Assembly: GCA_963764345.1 (NCBI GenBank) | Contig: CAVXSF010000017.1 | Span: 6,813 to 70,812 of the forward strand | DNA length: 64,000 nt | Reading direction: 5' to 3' | Source of the DNA: DASQZK01 sp963764345 | GTDB taxonomy: Bacteria; Bacteroidota; Bacteroidia; Bacteroidales; GCA-2748055 | Notes under the pieces: generated by a model | The model's database searches: none | What the model was told of the DNA's origin: nothing | The model's input: only the letters and a program-made list of their open reading frames with translations | Shown: positions 62,488 to 64,000 of the stretch, piece after piece | Layout of the letters: each line of letters starts with the position of its first letter | Numbering within the stretch: the first letter of the stretch is position 1 | Position numbers and translations under genes: made by a program

Positions 62488-63248
62488 ATGACTAAAATTA
62501 AGAAAATTTTGGTTTCTCAACCAAAGCCTGAGTCTGACAAGTCCCCTTATTTCGAATTAGCTGAGAAAAACAATCTTAGAATTGATTTCAGACCTTTCAT
62601 ACAGGTCGAAGGCATTTCGGTTAAGGAGTTCAGAAAATCAAGAATTGATCTACTCACTCACTCTGCGGTGATTTTCACCAGCAAGCACGCTATTGACAAC
62701 TTTTTTCGGGTTTCCGAAGAAATGCGTCTTACCGTGCCTGATTCAATGAAATATTTCTGCATATCAGAATCGACAGCTTTCTATCTGCAGAAATATATCG
62801 TGTATCGCAAACGAAAAATCTTCTACAGCTGCACCGGAGCTTTTCCGGATCTATTAGAGCAGATTCTAAAGCACAAAGATGAAAAGTTTCTTTTACCTGT
62901 TTCTGACGCTCACAAAGAAGAGATCCCGAATTATCTGAGCAAGCACAAGATCAAGTACACCCGGGCAATTCTTTACCGGACAGTTTCAGTGATCTATCGG
63001 ATCTTGCAGATGTCAATTATGACATCCTTGTATTTTACAGCCCTTCGGGAATTAAGTCATTGTTGAAGAATTTTCCGGATTTCAAGCAGAACGACACTAA
63101 AATTGCATCCTTCGGCACGAAAACAGCCCAAGCCGTTACGGATGCCGGTCTCAGGCTTGATATTCAGGCTCCTTTGCCTGAAGCTCCGTCAATGACGATG
63201 GCTCTTGAACGTTTTATTAAAGAGTATAATAAAAACGGTAAAAAGTAA
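62488..63248 (+). pseudogene. hemD: Uroporphyrinogen-III synthase, single frameshift
   Basis: Cyclises hydroxymethylbilane to uroporphyrinogen III in haem synthesis. First part: KKILVSQPKPESDKSPYFELAEKNNLRIDFRPF and STAFYLQKYI, both typical of the Bacteroidota HemD. Near 62986-62988 one base is missing, so YRTVSVIYR replaces the expected YRTVSSDLSDLADV; the other frame then continues DILVFYSPSGIKSLLKNFPDFK and ends IKEYNKNGKK at 63248. The corrected length is about 253 residues. hemD is normally needed, so sequence error is likely. Confidence 0.86.
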
Positions 63249-63269
63249 ATTCATTCATCCTTAATTATT

Positions 63270-63313
63270 CCCCGGATGTGTTACTTTTACAGATAACCAT
63301 CCGGGGTTTTTTT
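63270..63313 (+). terminator. Terminator/attenuator hairpin directly before rnpA
   Basis: Stem CCCCGGATG (63270-63278) pairs perfectly with CATCCGGGG (63298-63306), then seven T (63307-63313) that touch the rnpA ATG at 63314. It can end the hemD transcript but also occupies the entire rnpA leader. Confidence 0.8.
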
Positions 63314-63700
63314 ATGCCCGATAAAACATTCCATAAGACAGAACGGCTCAAGAGCAGAAAAAGGATTTCTGAGCTGTTCAATTCCGGACTCACCGGATAT
63401 TCTAATCCTGTTAAAGTTTTATGGAAGTATAATGACGAACAAAGGTCTGTCACGCTAAAAGCCGGATTCGCCGTACCGAAGAAAAGCTTCAAACATGCAA
63501 CCGATCGTAATCGCCTCAAACGCCGGATGAGAGAAGCTTACCGGTTATTTTGTGGTGACCTGAAAAAAGTATGTGCGGAGAAAAATATCCAGCTTGATAT
63601 TATGTTTATTTTTATCTCCTCAGGAAATGAATCATACAGTGTGATAGAAGGGGCAATCAGAAAATTATTAACTAAAATAGAAAAGGAAGTGAATAACTGA
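63314..63700 (+). CDS. rnpA: Ribonuclease P protein component
   Basis: The protein cofactor of RNase P that helps tRNA 5' processing. From ATG 63314, 128 residues. The N-terminus TFHKTERLKSRKRISELFNSG and the RNA-binding RNR motif KHATDRNRLKRRMREAYR are diagnostic. The frame opens upstream at 63278, but that lies inside the terminator stem, so 63314 is chosen. No Shine-Dalgarno is possible because the T-run precedes ATG. rpmH, the common neighbour elsewhere, is absent. Confidence 0.93.
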   Translation: MPDKTFHKTERLKSRKRISELFNSGLTGYSNPVKVLWKYNDEQRSVTLKAGFAVPKKSFKHATDRNRLKRRMREAYRLFCGDLKKVCAEKNIQLDIMFIFISSGNESYSVIEGAIRKLLTKIEKEVNN

Positions 63701-63761
63701 ACTGGACGGATTTGGAGAAATTGGTTAAATTTGAGTCAGTACTAACTCTATCCTCCAAATT

Positions 63762-64000
63762 ATGATTAGAAAATTTCTGAGAATTACCCTCCCAATCATC
63801 TCATTTTCATTATTACTACTACAATGCGGGAAAAGTCATCAAAGCCATTCCGTTAAGGAAATTCCGGCGTATAATGCCAGCATTTCTGCATTTACTTCTG
63901 GTTTTATCTCGAATGAATCTTTCATTAAAGTGCGTTTATCTGAGGATTTTGCCGGTGCAATCGTAACCAGACAAACCCACTGAACAAAGACTTTTTCGCT
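63762..64000 (+). pseudogene. Alpha-2-macroglobulin-like protein, N-terminus only, frameshifted and cut by window end
   Basis: A lipoprotein signal (LPIISFSLLLLQCGKSH) and then YNASISAFTSGFISNESFIKVRLSEDFAG, which is the N-terminal pattern of large Bacteroidota alpha-2-macroglobulin-family envelope lipoproteins (MG domains) that trap proteases. The frame stops at 63983; near 63972-63975 one base seems missing, and the shifted frame continues NPLNKDFFA to the last base. So the full gene probably continues past the window. Only about 80 residues are visible and the family call rests on that. Confidence 0.55.

Noticed and set aside
1..64000. CRISPR arrays, insertion sequences, prophage or integron traces
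   Set aside because: No repeated spacer-like arrays, transposase or integrase frames, or flanking repeats were seen.

Overview
The window is chromosomal DNA from a Bacteroidota bacterium, most likely an environmental member of the Bacteroidales/Marinilabiliales type. Supporting signs are the yceD-rpmF-plsX-fabH order, DUF4271 next to hemD, M56 peptidases with a TonB-type C-terminus, Bacteroidota-type -7 promoter boxes (TAnnTTTG), SPII lipoproteins and many outer-membrane barrels. It is mostly ordinary core genome plus several accessory metabolic modules. I see no CRISPR array, insertion sequence, prophage or plasmid functions. One tRNA gene, tRNA-Val(GAC), is present at 10471-10544.

Layout. 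1-3.2 kb: bactofilin (partial) and a fatty-acid/phospholipid operon. 3.6-7.5 kb: a response regulator and a MacB-like ABC exporter. 7.6-13.4 kb: aminotransferase, L-2-hydroxyglutarate oxidase, a barrel protein, tRNA-Val, a lipid kinase and an LtaS-like sulfatase. 13.6-16 kb: YbaK, then a PQQ-type sugar dehydrogenase with a small cytochrome c. 16.2-20 kb: a trimeric NADH-linked [FeFe]-hydrogenase operon whose promoter is flanked by two Rex-like palindromes. 20-25.5 kb: DHFR, BlaI/BlaR1 with tandem operators, DUF2721, an MFS carrier and an AHSA1-like protein. 25.6-29.8 kb: GH3 beta-glycosidase and a two-domain SGNH esterase. 29.9-43.6 kb: RsgA, hybrid kinase, AIM24, MnmH, an unknown gene, U32 peptidase, histidine kinase, AsmA-like protein, PepE and an E1-like adenylating enzyme. 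43.9-46.9 kb: ECF sigma factor, putative anti-sigma protein and a barrel protein. 47-52.9 kb: GH2 enzyme, small lipoprotein, two cytochrome-c-type proteins and an unknown secreted protein. 53-59 kb: a TetR-led six-gene operon. 59-64 kb: response regulator, dtd, MazG-like, deoC, DUF4271, hemD, rnpA and the start of an alpha-2-macroglobulin-like gene.

The most interesting locus is 53.0-58.9 kb. It encodes a TetR regulator with its own promoter/operator, a periplasmic LolA-like lipid carrier, two LolC/E-like permeases, a LolD-like ATPase and a DUF1302-like outer-membrane barrel. The set reads as a regulated, envelope-spanning Lol-like route parallel to housekeeping LolCDE. Second is the hydrogenase operon with its Rex-like operator pair, which would tie H2 production to the NADH/NAD+ ratio.

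A caution for every user of this sequence: eight single-base indels interrupt seven otherwise intact conserved genes (LtaS-like sulfatase twice, blaI, U32 peptidase, AsmA-like, FtsX permease, hemD, alpha-2-macroglobulin-like). Several lie in short homopolymers, and some of these genes are normally important. I read this mainly as residual assembly error, not gene decay, but reads would be needed to prove it.
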